From: Mycoplasmopsis anatis
Lineage (GTDB): Bacteria; Bacillota_I; Bacilli_A; Mycoplasmatales; Metamycoplasmataceae
DNA: 64,000 nucleotides
Reading direction: 5' to 3'
NCBI RefSeq assembly: GCF_900660655.1
Contig: NZ_LR215035.1
Span: 248,001 to 312,000 of the forward strand
The notes beneath the pieces are model-generated. The model searched no databases. It was not told where the DNA came from and saw nothing but the letters and a program-made list of their open reading frames with translations. Below are positions 1-8,868 of this stretch, in pieces; positions within the stretch are counted from its first letter, which is position 1, and every line of letters begins with the position of its first letter. The translations under genes and the position numbers were made by a program.

Positions 1-365
1 AAATGTCTAAAGCTTATCAATTATTTAGATACGCTATAAATATAGATATGGGTCAAAATATGCACTCTTCTGATGCGGGAATTCATGCTGGTAGTTTAGC
101 AGCAATTTGGCAGATGATTGTTTTTGGTTATGGTGGTCTTTCATATTACGATGATAAAATTACTATAGATCCTGTTCTCCCTGAAAATTGAGATAAACTA
201 AGATATAAATTTAGTTATTTAAATACATTAATTGAAGTATGTGTTGATAAGACTCACTTCATATTAAGAACTGTAAAACAAGGTGAAAAAGTAAAATTAT
301 GAGTTAGAGATTCATTAGTAGAGTTAAGTAATAATGAAACAAAATTTGAGGTAAGACATGCTTAA
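1..365 (+). CDS. Glycoside hydrolase family 65 sugar phosphorylase, C-terminal end (partial)
   Basis: C-terminal part of a GH65 enzyme (maltose, trehalose or kojibiose phosphorylase type), which cleaves an alpha-linked disaccharide with phosphate to give beta-glucose 1-phosphate. The segment SSDAGIHAGSLAAIWQ followed by VFGYGG and PVLPENW is the family's conserved late core leading into the C-terminal beta-sandwich. The gene enters from the left edge, so its start is not seen. TGA codons at 189-191 and 300-302 are read as Trp. It ends inside the start of pgmB (8-nt overlap), so the two are translationally coupled. That fits the pathway, since beta-phosphoglucomutase uses the product. The exact disaccharide cannot be told from this fragment. 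Confidence 0.85.
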
Positions 366-1038
366 AGGTATTTTATTTGACCTTGATGGTGTAATTACTG
401 ATACAGCTAAATTACATTATTTAGCATGAAAAGAAATAGTAGCTGAATTAGGTGTAAATTATACTGTAGAAGAAAATGAAGGTCTTAGAGGATTGCCCAG
501 AAAAGATACTTTATTAGCAATCCTAAAATTAAAAAATAAAGATATTCCATCAGATCATATTATTGATGATTTATGTCATAGAAAAAATGAATTATATAAA
601 AAATATTTATCTGAAGAATTAAAATCAGACTCAGTTTTACCAGGAATAATTGAATTTATTAATGAAGCAAAAGCAAATAATATAAAATTAGCTATAGCTT
701 CTAGTAGTTATAACGCTCCAGTAATTCTAAAAAAATTGGGAATTTACGATAAATTTGATTTTATTGTTAATCCTGGAGATGTAAAAAAAGGTAAACCAGC
801 TCCGGATATTTTCATAGCTGCTGCAGAAGGATTAAAACTTCAACCTAATGAATGTATAGGTATTGAAGATTCGGTGGAAGGATTAAACTCTATTGTTTCG
901 GCTAAAATATTTTCGGTAGCTATTACTAATAATTCTAACGAAGATTTTAGTAAGGCGGATGTTCAATTAAGTTTTACTAATTCACTTGACTTTAATAATA
1001 TTAAAAAATTATTTCAAAGTAGTAAAGGCACCAATTAA
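358..1038 (+). CDS. pgmB: Beta-phosphoglucomutase
   Basis: HAD-superfamily enzyme of 226 aa converting beta-glucose 1-phosphate to glucose 6-phosphate. The N-terminal motif DLDGVITDT holds the nucleophile and acid/base aspartates. Motif II is seen as IASSS, the lysine motif as KKGKPAPDIF, and motif III/IV as GIEDSVEG. The start ATG at 358 lies inside the end of the GH65 gene, and the TGA at 427-429 is Trp. Length and the helical cap between residues about 15 and 90 are normal for beta-PGM. Pairing with a GH65 phosphorylase is the classical arrangement and supports beta-PGM over a generic HAD phosphatase. A terminator overlaps the stop. Confidence 0.92.
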
Positions 1039-1052
1039 AACGGTGCTTTTTT
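1028..1052 (+). terminator. Rho-independent terminator of the GH65-pgmB unit
   Basis: GCACC (1028-1032) pairs with GGTGC (1042-1046), followed by six T. The stop codon of pgmB lies in the loop. Confidence 0.8.
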
Positions 1053-1217
1053 AATATTTTGATGTTCTAATTAATTCTCTTAAAATAATGTACAAAGATG
1101 ATTTTATTTATTACATTCAAAGTTAAATTAATTTGAACAATTGCTAATCCAGCAAAGCTATTAAGTTCAATTTAGTCTAATTTTATGAAGTAACTGAATT
1201 GTTTTAGTTATGCAAAT

Positions 1218-1240
1218 AAAAAAAGAGTAATAAATTACTC
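1218..1240 (-). terminator. Terminator of obgE
   Basis: GAGTAA/TTACTC stem (1225-1230 with 1235-1240) with a run of seven T on the minus strand. The stem overlaps the obgE stop codon. Confidence 0.75.
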
Positions 1241-2494
1241 TTCTTCTCATTGAAATTGATATTCATAGATATTAACTGTATCGCCTGGTTTGATATCTAA
1301 TTTAATTAATTGTTCTCATACTCCTATTTTTTTTAAAATATTGTTAAATCTTAATAGGTTATCATATGAATTTAGTGGAATTTTATTGTATAGTTCCAAA
1401 ACCTTAGGTCCATATACTTCAAAATGACCATAGTAAGGAGAGATGACTGTATAAGGAGCTTCGTATGTGATTTCAACTTCAGTAGATTCTTCTTCAACTG
1501 GTTTCATAGTTTCTTTTTGAATCATTTCTCATAATACTTTTTTAACTAGTTCCATATTTTCACGATTTATTGCCGAAATTTCAATTAATGTTATTTCTGG
1601 GAAATTATCCTTAAATTTAGCAACATTATCTTTGAAGTGCTCTAAGTCTGACTTATTTGCAATAATTAATTGAGGTTTTAATTCTAATTTTAAATTACAA
1701 TCTAATAATTCTTTTTGGATTGTTAAGTAGTCATTAATTGGATCCTTATTAGGATCACCAAAGTCAATAATATGAGCAATAACTCTACATCTTTCAATAT
1801 GTTTAAGAAAACGAGAACCAAGTCCTTTACCTAAGCTTGCACCTTTAATTAATCCAGGTAAATCTGCCACAGTAAAGCTATTTTCGTAAAATTCAACCAT
1901 TCCTAATTGTGGAACTAATGTAGTAAATTCATACTCAGCAACTTTTGCTTTTGCATTAGAAATAGCATTGAGGAATGTGCTTTTACCTGCACTTGGTTTA
2001 CCTACAACCCCAACATCTGAAAGAATTTTAAGAACGATTTTTGCTTCAAATTTCTCACCAGGAAGTCCATTTTCACATATTCTTGGTGCTGTATTTTTAG
2101 ATGTTTTGAATTTAGTGTTTCCCCTTCCACCTTTTCCACCTTTAGCGACTAAATAAGGTGTATCAGGTAGAATTACATCAGCTACAAGTTTATTAGCATT
2201 GTAAACAAGTGTTCCAACCGGAACTTTAATATATGTGTGTTTAGCGTTGGCACCATAAAGATTTTTTGGACCTCCTTTGACACCATCTTCAGCCACAATG
2301 TGCTTATTTTTGTAAAAACTTAGCAATGTATTTTTTCCTAAATCACCAACAAAATATACATTTCCGCCGTTTCCACCATCTCCACCATCTGGGCCACCTT
2401 TATCTACATGGGCTTCTCTACGGAAAGAAATCATTCCATCTCCACCTTTTCCGGCTTGGAGCACAACCTTAACTTCATCAACGAATTTAGCCAT
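1235..2494 (-). CDS. obgE: GTPase Obg/CgtA
   Basis: Essential ribosome-associated GTPase of 419 aa acting in 50S assembly and stress control. The N-terminal Obg fold has the typical glycine-rich stretches (GKGGDG, GGPDGGDGG, GGKGGRGN). The G domain follows with G1 GKPSAGKST, G3 DLPGL and G4 NKSDL, and then a C-terminal OCT-type domain. A UGA-encoded Trp joins the G domain to the OCT part at about 1526-1528. The start has an upstream GGAGAAAG ribosome site and a good promoter at 2521-2549. It is monocistronic, apart from possible read-through from the tRNA-Ser upstream. Confidence 0.96.
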
Positions 2495-2520
2495 TCTTTC
2501 TCCTTATAAAATTATTTAAA

Positions 2521-2549
2521 ATTATAAATTATTATATTTTTCTTTACAA
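2521..2549 (-). promoter_or_regulatory. Promoter of obgE
   Basis: On the minus strand TTGTAA (2549-2544), a 17-nt spacer and a perfect TATAAT (2526-2521), about 27 nt upstream of the obgE start. Confidence 0.7.
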
Positions 2550-2591
2550 TCAATTATTTTGTGAATTTAAGCATTTTTTTAAATAAAAAAA

Positions 2592-2682
2592 TGGCGGAAC
2601 AGAGAGGATTTGAACCTCCGCGGGAGTTGCCTCCCCTACAGTCTTAGCAGGACCGCCTCTTCAGCCTCTTGAGTACTGTTCC
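2592..2682 (-). tRNA. tRNA-Ser (GCT)
   Basis: Cloverleaf of 91 nt including an encoded CCA. The acceptor GGAACAG pairs with CTGTTCC. The anticodon loop CTGCTAA gives anticodon GCT (serine AGC/AGU codons). A long variable arm (GGGGAGG/ CTCCC region) and a GGTTCAAATCC T-arm are present, as expected for class II tRNA-Ser. A TATAAT -10 box lies just upstream at 2693-2698 on the minus strand. Confidence 0.95.
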
Positions 2683-2762
2683 AAGCAAAAGTATTATAAC
2701 CTAAAAATATAAAATTACTAGCATTATTTTAAATTAATTGGTTAAATTATAGAACTTTTACC

Positions 2763-3431
2763 TTATTTAGAAAATCTTCTACCCAAAATTGATTTAATTT
2801 GTTCGCTAGTTGGATTTTTAACCAAGAAAGTTCCAGCTACGCAGGCATCTGCACCATATTTGAAACACTCAGGTCCAGTGATATTGTTAATTCCACCATC
2901 AACTTGAATCAAAAAGTCATATCCATTATCTATTCTTAATTTCTTAAGGTATTGAATTTTACCATAAGCACTTTCGATGAATTTTTGTCCACCTTTACCA
3001 GGTTCAACAGACATAACTAAAACTAAAGAAAGGTATTTTGCAAATTTATTCACAACTTCAACATTAGTATTTGGTTTAATTGCTAATCCTATTTTACAAT
3101 AATGTGTATTTTTAGATTCCAATCAATCTAATAAAGACTCTTCATCAATAGACTCGTAATGAAAAGTAAAAACATCAACGTAGTCTTTTAATTCTTCAAC
3201 ATATTCTGTTGGGTTTTCGACCATTAAATGTACATCTTTAAAATGTTCCTTGGTATTTTTAGAAATATTTATAATTTCTTGCTTTGAAATTGCTAAGTTA
3301 GGAACAAATTTACCATCCATAACATCATAATGAATTCAACTAATACCATTATTAATTAGTGTATTTGCCATTTCGACTCTTTTGTTGACATCTACATTCA
3401 ATAAGCTTGGTGTAACGAATTTTTTACTCAT
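2763..3431 (-). CDS. rpe: Ribulose-phosphate 3-epimerase
   Basis: Interconverts ribulose 5-phosphate and xylulose 5-phosphate in the non-oxidative pentose phosphate pathway; 222 aa, normal length. TIM-barrel family motifs are present: HYDVMDGKFVPN with a metal-binding Asp, HLMVENP with the metal His, VMSVEPGKGGQKF, QVDGGI, and the phosphate-binding GADACVAGTF. The start ATG at 3431 follows an AGGAGAGATGA ribosome site and lies inside the end of rsgA (8-nt overlap). Two UGA Trp codons occur. It is the last gene of the gmk-prpC-pknB-rsgA-rpe operon, an order known from other mycoplasmas and Firmicutes. Confidence 0.95.
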
Positions 3432-4269
3432 TTCATCTCTCCTTTTTTGTCTCTTTACTTAATTTTAAATAATTTTTATATCTTCATTGTGGAATTGAAA
3501 TGTTAATTTGCCTTTTGATTGCACAATCATGTAAGTTTTCATTTATATGTAAACATGAACGATATTTACAATTTGGAAAATGTTTTTTAAATAGTTCAAA
3601 ACTTTGAGCTAATTCTAGTGAATTTATGTCCAAATCCAATGAACTGAAACCTGGAGTGTCAATCAATTCTCCGTTATTAAATTCAATAATTCTAACTACT
3701 CTAGTTGTATGTTTTCCCCGGCCAAGAGCTTTACTAATTTGTTGTGTTTCAAAATTATTTTTGGACAAACGATTAATGGTTGTTGTTTTACCTACTCCAG
3801 TTTGTCCTAAAAATACATTTGTTTTATCCTTAAATATTTGTCTAATCTTATTCAAATCAGATTCATTTTTATTATCAATTAAGTAAACTTCATATCCGCA
3901 TTTTTTATATTCTTCAATTCAATAAAAATTATCTACAAGATCAATTTTAGTGAAAAATAATACTGGTTTAATTTCCTTAAACTCAATAATTGAGAGGAAT
4001 TTATCCATTAAAAATGAACTGAATTCAGGCTCTTTTAAACTCATGACAACAATAACTTGGTCTACATTAGCAACCTTAGGTCGAATAAAATTATTTTTTC
4101 TGTTTAGAATTTCTAAAATCATCTTATCGTCATGTTCAACAAAATCACCAACTAATGGTGTTAGATTATTAAATCTTAGCTTACCACTACCTGGAATTGA
4201 AATTATTGAATTATCTAAGTTTTTTATTTCATATATTCCTGAAACTATTGAATAAATTTTGCCTTTCAT
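3424..4269 (-). CDS. rsgA: Small-subunit biogenesis GTPase RsgA
   Basis: Circularly permuted GTPase of 281 aa that matures the 30S subunit. The sequence shows the N-terminal OB-fold, then G4 (FTKIDL) ahead of G1 (GQTGVGKTT) and G3 (DTPGF), which is the diagnostic permuted order. The C-terminal zinc module has CKYRSC, an H two residues later, and then C seven residues on. TGA codons at 3484-3486 and near the C-terminus are Trp. It begins 6 nt after pknB and overlaps rpe by 8 nt, so it is probably co-translated with both. Confidence 0.95.
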
Positions 4270-4275
4270 ATTCTC

Positions 4276-5274
4276 CTAAATTAAAATTGAAATTGTTATT
4301 AAGATTGCGCTGATTAAAACCAATACAGAAATCAAGATAAGATTGAATCTTCAACTACTTGTGTAATCAGCTATATTTTTTTTAACTTTGGCAGTTTTTG
4401 CTGAAATAGGAGCTTCAAGCGAACGTGATGTAAGTAAGCAAGTATCGATATCTTTTCTAAATTCTCACATCGATTCATACCGGTTATTTGGATTTTTAGC
4501 AGTTGCTTTTAGAATTACATTTTCTAATGCCTGTGGTACTTCTCTAAATTCTCTGACTCTAGGGAACTCGTTTTCTTTATGCATTTGAATTGTTTGAATA
4601 GCATTTTTGTTAGTAAATGGATATTTTCCAGTCAACATTTCAAAAAGTAACACACCAAGTGCGTATATATCGACTTGCTTAGTGATTTTAGTATTATCAT
4701 CGATTAACTCCGGTGCCAAATAATACACTGAACCAATTATACTATGTGTTTTAGTCAAACGTTGATTATTGTGCTCGCTTGACATAGAAATCCCTAAATC
4801 GATTATTTTAACAGTTAATTTATCTGAAATAAGAATATTGGTACTTTTAATATCTCTATGAACAATTCCATTAGAGTGTAGCTCTCCAATACCAGCAGCA
4901 ATTTGTTTTGCAAAACTTACAGCTAAGCGCGAATTCAAAAAGCCATTTTCTTCAATCATTGATTTTAAGCTTTTACCATTAACATATTCCATTACAAAAT
5001 ATTGTTCTTTTTCATCAATGTGGTAATCAAAAAGTTTGGGAACATTAGGTGAACTGATTTTTTGAAGCAGTTCAATTTCTCGTTTGAAACGTATATAATT
5101 GTTGTTATTATTGTCTTGAATACGGTATTTTAATGCGTATAACTCATTAGGTTTATTTTTTTTATTAACCAAAAAAACTGAACTCATTCCACCTGTTCCA
5201 ATTAATTTTAATATTGTGTAACTTTTATAAACTCTTGATTCTCTAAAAGGTAATTCTGTATAACTTCTAGACAT
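4276..5274 (-). CDS. pknB: PknB-type serine/threonine protein kinase, C-terminal membrane anchor
   Basis: Eukaryotic-like kinase of 332 aa. It shows the glycine loop GTGGMSSV, the ATP lysine in YALKYRI, catalytic HRDIKSTN, DLG in place of DFG at the metal site, and the APE motif as LAPEL. A single strongly hydrophobic segment ends the protein (LILISVLVLISAILITISIL), so the kinase domain is cytoplasmic and tail-anchored. There are no PASTA repeats, as expected for a wall-less cell. The start at 5274 is chosen over codons 12-15 nt upstream because GAGGAAG sits at ribosome-binding distance. The start overlaps the prpC stop by 8 nt, so kinase and phosphatase are coupled. Confidence 0.93.
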
Positions 5275-6022
5275 AATCTTCCTCATCAAAATCTATAATT
5301 GCGACACTCATATTATCGTTGGAATTAGCTATTTGAGCACTAGTTAAAATTGTTTCAATTCTACTTTTTAGAGATAAGTCCGAATTTTTTACAATAAGTT
5401 CAATTTCATCATTATTTATAAAACCATGAATTCCATCACTTGTTAGCAAGATGCTTTTAGTCTTCATGTAACTTTCAGTGTTTAATTCAAATACTTCTAA
5501 GGTTGTTTTTTTACTTGGACCAAGAGCACTTGTTAAGTATTTAGACTCTCTTTGAGAATTGGCTACTATTTTATCGTATCCTTCTTGAATTAATTGATTG
5601 TAATAATTGTGATCTACGGTTATTTGGATTAGATCATCATTTTTATTGAGTATGTATGTTCGTGAGTCTCCTGAGTTGAAAATAATAATTTTCTTTTGTT
5701 TTCTGAAAATAAGTGCAGCAGTTAAGGTTGTCCCCATATCATGCATTTCTTCATTAATTGATTGTTTTTTCATGTTTATTTTGACAATATCAATCAAGTC
5801 ATAGAATCATTTTTTATGATCAGCTAGATTCTGGTTAAAGCTATTTAGGAATTCATTAACAATTACATTTACAGCTATTGATGAAGCAAAAGAACCACCG
5901 AAGTGGCCTCCCATTCCATCACATAAAAGTGCTAAAACGGTATTATCTTTTTCTATAATTTCAACTCTATCTTGATTTTCGTCTCTAAAATCACCTTTAA
6001 TCGATTTTGCTAATCATTGCAT
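5267..6022 (-). CDS. prpC: PP2C-type serine/threonine phosphatase
   Basis: Metal-dependent protein phosphatase of 251 aa, the expected counterpart of PknB. The start MQWLAKSIKGDFRDENQDR carries the family's first Arg/Asp motif. The metal motifs follow: DGMGGH, GDSRTY, SDGIHGF and the C-terminal NDNMSV. Two UGA Trp codons lie near the N-terminus, one within the first three residues, so under the standard code the gene would appear to start about 225 nt too late. It overlaps gmk by 13 nt and pknB by 8 nt. Confidence 0.94.
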
Positions 6023-6621
6023 TTAATACCTAACTCCTTGTAAAGAATTTCTTTAATTTCATTAGCAGCACGTTCAGGTATATCGTTAATAATTTTATAC
6101 TTAAATACACTAGATTCAGCAATTTCCTCAGTCGCTTTGTGTAATCTAGCTTTCATTGTATGGATATCTTCCGAACCTCTTTTTAAAATTCTATTTTTTA
6201 GATCGTCAATCGAAGGCGGAAGTAAAAAAATTGTAATTAAATGATATCTAGGATCATCCTTTAATTTTTGAATTACCTGTTTAGCACCACGAGTTTCAAT
6301 CTCCAACATTGGAGTCATCCCGCGATTTGAAATTCTAGTTAACTCAGTATATAAAGTTCCATAGTAATTATCAAAATGATAAGAAAATTCAATAAATTCT
6401 CTTCCTTTTATCATTTGTTGAAATAATGATTTATCGTAAAAATAGTAATGTATTCCGTTAATTTCACCTTCTCTTGGTTTTCTAGTGGTTGCAGAACAAG
6501 ATAGCGATAAGCGTAACTCATCGTATTCAAATAATAATCTTTCTACTGTTCCTTTACCAACTCCACTAGGACCAGAAAAAATAACTAACGGGGTTTTCTT
6601 TATAATACTATCTTTATCCAT
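6010..6621 (-). CDS. gmk: Guanylate kinase
   Basis: Phosphorylates GMP/dGMP to the diphosphate; 203 aa, normal length. The P-loop is FSGPSGVGKGT, and the GMP-binding segment is SATTRKPREGEINGIHYYF. The lid region is RGSEDIHTMKAR. It is the first gene of the gmk-prpC-pknB-rsgA-rpe operon. No ribosome-binding sequence precedes the ATG, while a TATAAT -10 box lies only 11 nt upstream, so the mRNA probably begins a few bases before the start codon. Confidence 0.95.
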   Translation of the reverse strand: MDKDSIIKKTPLVIFSGPSGVGKGTVERLLFEYDELRLSLSCSATTRKPREGEINGIHYYFYDKSLFQQMIKGREFIEFSYHFDNYYGTLYTELTRISNRGMTPMLEIETRGAKQVIQKLKDDPRYHLITIFLLPPSIDDLKNRILKRGSEDIHTMKARLHKATEEIAESSVFKYKIINDIPERAANEIKEILYKELGIKCND

Positions 6622-6632
6622 AATTAATTGTT

Positions 6633-6638
6633 ATTATA
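6633..6638 (-). promoter_or_regulatory. -10 box of the gmk operon
   Basis: Perfect TATAAT on the minus strand, 11 nt before the gmk ATG. No convincing -35 hexamer is seen. Transcription should start within about 5 nt of the start codon. Confidence 0.5.
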
Positions 6639-6934
6639 TATTTTTATTTATTTTTTACTAGCAATATTTATATTAAATTTTTATTGTTCTTTTAGTAGAA
6701 AAAAAGATTTAATTTGCAAATTAAATATATAAATTGCAGTTTTATTAAAATTATTATGAATAAGACTTATAAATTATTATCATTTTATATTAGTATGACC
6801 TTATGACATATTTGCTAACTTATTAATTAATGTAAGATTATTAAAAATCATATTTTTAAGCGTTGGTTATGGAAAAAAAACCATAACAAAATATTAGCTA
6901 AGTTCTTAAAAATCTTATATTGAATTTAATATAT

Positions 6935-6940
6935 TATAAT
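6935..6940 (+). promoter_or_regulatory. -10 box of the EIIA-azoR unit
   Basis: TATAAT 27 nt before the ATG of the EIIA gene, with an AAGGAG ribosome site in between. The -35 region is not recognisable. Confidence 0.5.
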
Positions 6941-6966
6941 TAATTATAGTTTAACAAGGAGTAATA

Positions 6967-7863
6967 ATGAGTTTTCTAAATAAATTAAAATCAATTTTTA
7001 TTAAAAAAGAAGAAGGATCAACAGAAGTTCCCTCACAATTTATCCAAGATTTAGTTTTTAATCTTGGTGGTATAAGTAATATTACTGGATTTAATAATGG
7101 TGCAACAAGCTTAAGATACGATGTTAAAGATAGTTCTAAAGTTAATGTTGTTGAACTAGAAAAAAACGGAGTTGAAAAAGTTACGATTATTGGCCCTAGA
7201 TATGTAGAAATTAAATTAGGAGAAAAAGCTGACGAAGTAAATGCAGAAGTTCGTAAATTTATTACATACTTCAAAAAAATCGAAGCAAGTACTGTGCATG
7301 TTCAAGAAGGAAATTTAGCTCCTAAGAAAGTTCAAGAAGAAGCTGAAAAAAAAGAATGTAACAGTGATACATGTTTATCACAAACATATGATGAGGATGT
7401 AGAAAAAGTAGAGTTATTAGGAATTACTAACTCTAAAATCCTAAGTGTAGAATCATTAAATGATGGTGTATTTAGTGAAAAAATGTTAGGTGATGGGATT
7501 GTATTTGATATTTCAGATAAGGAAATTGTTGATATTATCTCACCAATTGATGGAACATTAGAAGTGTGTTTCCCTTCTAAACATGCCTATGGCATTGTTT
7601 CACCAAATGGATTAAATATTTTAATTCACATTGGTATTGATACAGTTAATTTAGGTGGTATTGGATTCGAAACCTTTGTAACTCAAAATGAGAAAATTAA
7701 AAAAGGTCAAAAATTAGTTACTGTAAATGTAAAAAGAATTTTACAAGATAATTTAAATCCAAATGTTATTTTAATAGCTACAAATGAATCTAAATTCAAA
7801 AAATTTACAGAAGTTAAGAAAAATTCTAAAGTAAATGAAGTTGTCGCAGTGATAACAAAATAA
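6967..7863 (+). CDS. PTS EIIA(Glc)-type protein with a cysteine-less EIIB-like domain
   Basis: 298 aa, soluble. Residues about 21-105 match the glucose-family EIIB fold (LGGISNIT, TSLRYDV), but the phosphorylated cysteine of the ACxTRLR motif is Gly45 here (FNNGATSLR). After a charged linker (about 105-150), residues 155-298 form an EIIA(Glc)/Crr domain. This has PIDGTL, the supporting His206 in KHAYGI and the phospho-acceptor His221 in ILIHIGIDTV. No EIIC membrane domain is encoded. It could phosphorylate a separate EIICB permease or act as a regulator. It is followed 28 nt later by the azoR-like gene. The EIIA assignment is firm and the transported sugar is unknown. Confidence 0.88.
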   Translation: MSFLNKLKSIFIKKEEGSTEVPSQFIQDLVFNLGGISNITGFNNGATSLRYDVKDSSKVNVVELEKNGVEKVTIIGPRYVEIKLGEKADEVNAEVRKFITYFKKIEASTVHVQEGNLAPKKVQEEAEKKECNSDTCLSQTYDEDVEKVELLGITNSKILSVESLNDGVFSEKMLGDGIVFDISDKEIVDIISPIDGTLEVCFPSKHAYGIVSPNGLNILIHIGIDTVNLGGIGFETFVTQNEKIKKGQKLVTVNVKRILQDNLNPNVILIATNESKFKKFTEVKKNSKVNEVVAVITK

Positions 7864-7891
7864 AAATTTTAATAAATAGAAAGAAGGAAAA

Positions 7892-8488
7892 ATGAAAGTT
7901 TTAGTACTAAAAGGTCATCTTGTTGCTGATGCTAACTCATTCTCAAATAAAGTAGCTGATTATTTAATTGATAAAGTACAGTCTAAATATATCGATTCAG
8001 AAATTGAAGTAATTAATTTAGCTGATACTAAATTATCAGAAGTATTTCTTACACAAAAATCATTTACAACTTATTATTCTGATGTTGAAAGTTCTAAATG
8101 AATCGCAAAAATTAAAGAAGTTGATAAAGTTATTATATCTGTTCCTATGATTAATTTTGGTCCTTCTATAATTGTTAAGAATTTCATAGATGCAATATCA
8201 GTTGCAGATCAAACTTTTTCTTATAAATACAGCAAAAAAGGAGATGCAATTGGTTTATTAACAAATATTGACGTAACAATTATTGCATCACAGGGTGCTC
8301 CCGAAGGTTGATATTTATGAGGTAATCACTTATCTTGACTTGAAGGAACATTCAAATTTTTAGGTGCAAAAAAAGTACAATCGCTTTTAATTTCAGGAAC
8401 AAAAGTTAACTTGGCAAAATCCTTAAATAATGGTGAATTGATTGATGAATATAGCAAAAGAATCGATTCACTTGTTGAAAATTTATAA
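7892..8488 (+). CDS. azoR: FMN-dependent NADH:quinone oxidoreductase / azoreductase family
   Basis: Flavodoxin-like protein of 198 aa of the AzoR (formerly AcpD) family, a two-electron quinone or azo-dye reductase using FMN and NADH. The N-terminal strand MKVLVLKGH with SFSNKVADY is the FMN phosphate-binding region. The segment VPMINFGPSIIVKNFIDA with TFSYKYS is typical of the family, as is SQGAPEGWYLWGNHLSWLEG with UGA-coded Trp residues. The ribosome site is AGAAGGAAAAATG. It is probably co-transcribed with the EIIA gene. Confidence 0.88.
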
Positions 8489-8581
8489 TAATATAATTAC
8501 CTTTATTGGTATTTTTTTGTAACTTGATTGTACCTTGAAGTTGAAATATATTTGTGCTAGTGTCTTTTTTATTCAAAATAA

Positions 8582-8619
8582 AAAAGAGAAACAAATCAAT
8601 CTACAAACGTTTCTCTTTT
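8582..8619. terminator. Bidirectional terminator hairpin
   Basis: Perfect 11-bp stem AAAAGAGAAAC / GTTTCTCTTTT around a 16-nt loop, with A-rich and T-rich arms so it can serve azoR (plus) and aspS (minus). Confidence 0.75.
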
Positions 8620-8680
8620 AACTGATAATATGGAATAAGGTCATATATATTGCACACAATCAATTCAAAAACAATGAATA

Positions 8681-8702
8681 ATAATTTCTCCACACATTTT
8701 TT
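8681..8702. repeat. 22-nt intergenic repeat, copy 1
   Basis: ATAATTTCTCCACACATT plus four more T, identical to 60921-60942. Both copies lie between convergent genes just beyond a terminator. Confidence 0.6.
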
Positions 8703-8868
8703 CCACCAGCCATATTAATGATATTTGAACTTATTTTGAACTAATTAACTTAATTTAGTTATAACGTTTCACTAAAAAACAATATATGTTTACCTTACAT
8801 TTTTATTAAATAACTAAAAAAGTTGACAGGATTAACTGTTAACTTTTTATTCTAGTTTTATTGAAGTT

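Larger units (their letters stand above)
6622..6966. other. Divergent intergenic region between gmk and the EIIA gene
   Basis: 345 nt with no open frame of note. It holds the gmk -10 box, the -10 box of the EIIA gene (6935-6940), and a 7-bp inverted repeat GTTATGG / CCATAAC (6866-6872 with 6881-6887) separated by eight A. The inverted repeat has no T-run, so it looks more like an operator or structural element than a terminator. Confidence 0.5.
8489..8868. other. Convergent intergenic region between azoR and aspS
   Basis: 380 nt without a supported gene. It holds a short TACC/GGTA hairpin with a T-run just after azoR (8498-8518), a strong two-way terminator hairpin (8582-8619), and one copy of a 22-nt repeat (8681-8702) also found at 60921-60942. 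The rest is featureless AT-rich sequence. Confidence 0.5.

Noticed and set aside
1316-2494. Apparent splitting of obgE, pknB, aspS, valS, dnaE and others into fragments by TGA codons
   Set aside because: The TGA positions match conserved Trp or neutral positions and frames agree on both sides, so this is genetic code 4, not pseudogenes or frameshifts.
6866-6887. Inverted repeat as a transcription terminator
   Set aside because: It lacks a T-run on either side and no gene ends nearby.
8406-8594. Small minus-strand frame opposite the end of azoR
   Set aside because: It overlaps azoR antisense, has no ribosome site and no recognisable protein features.
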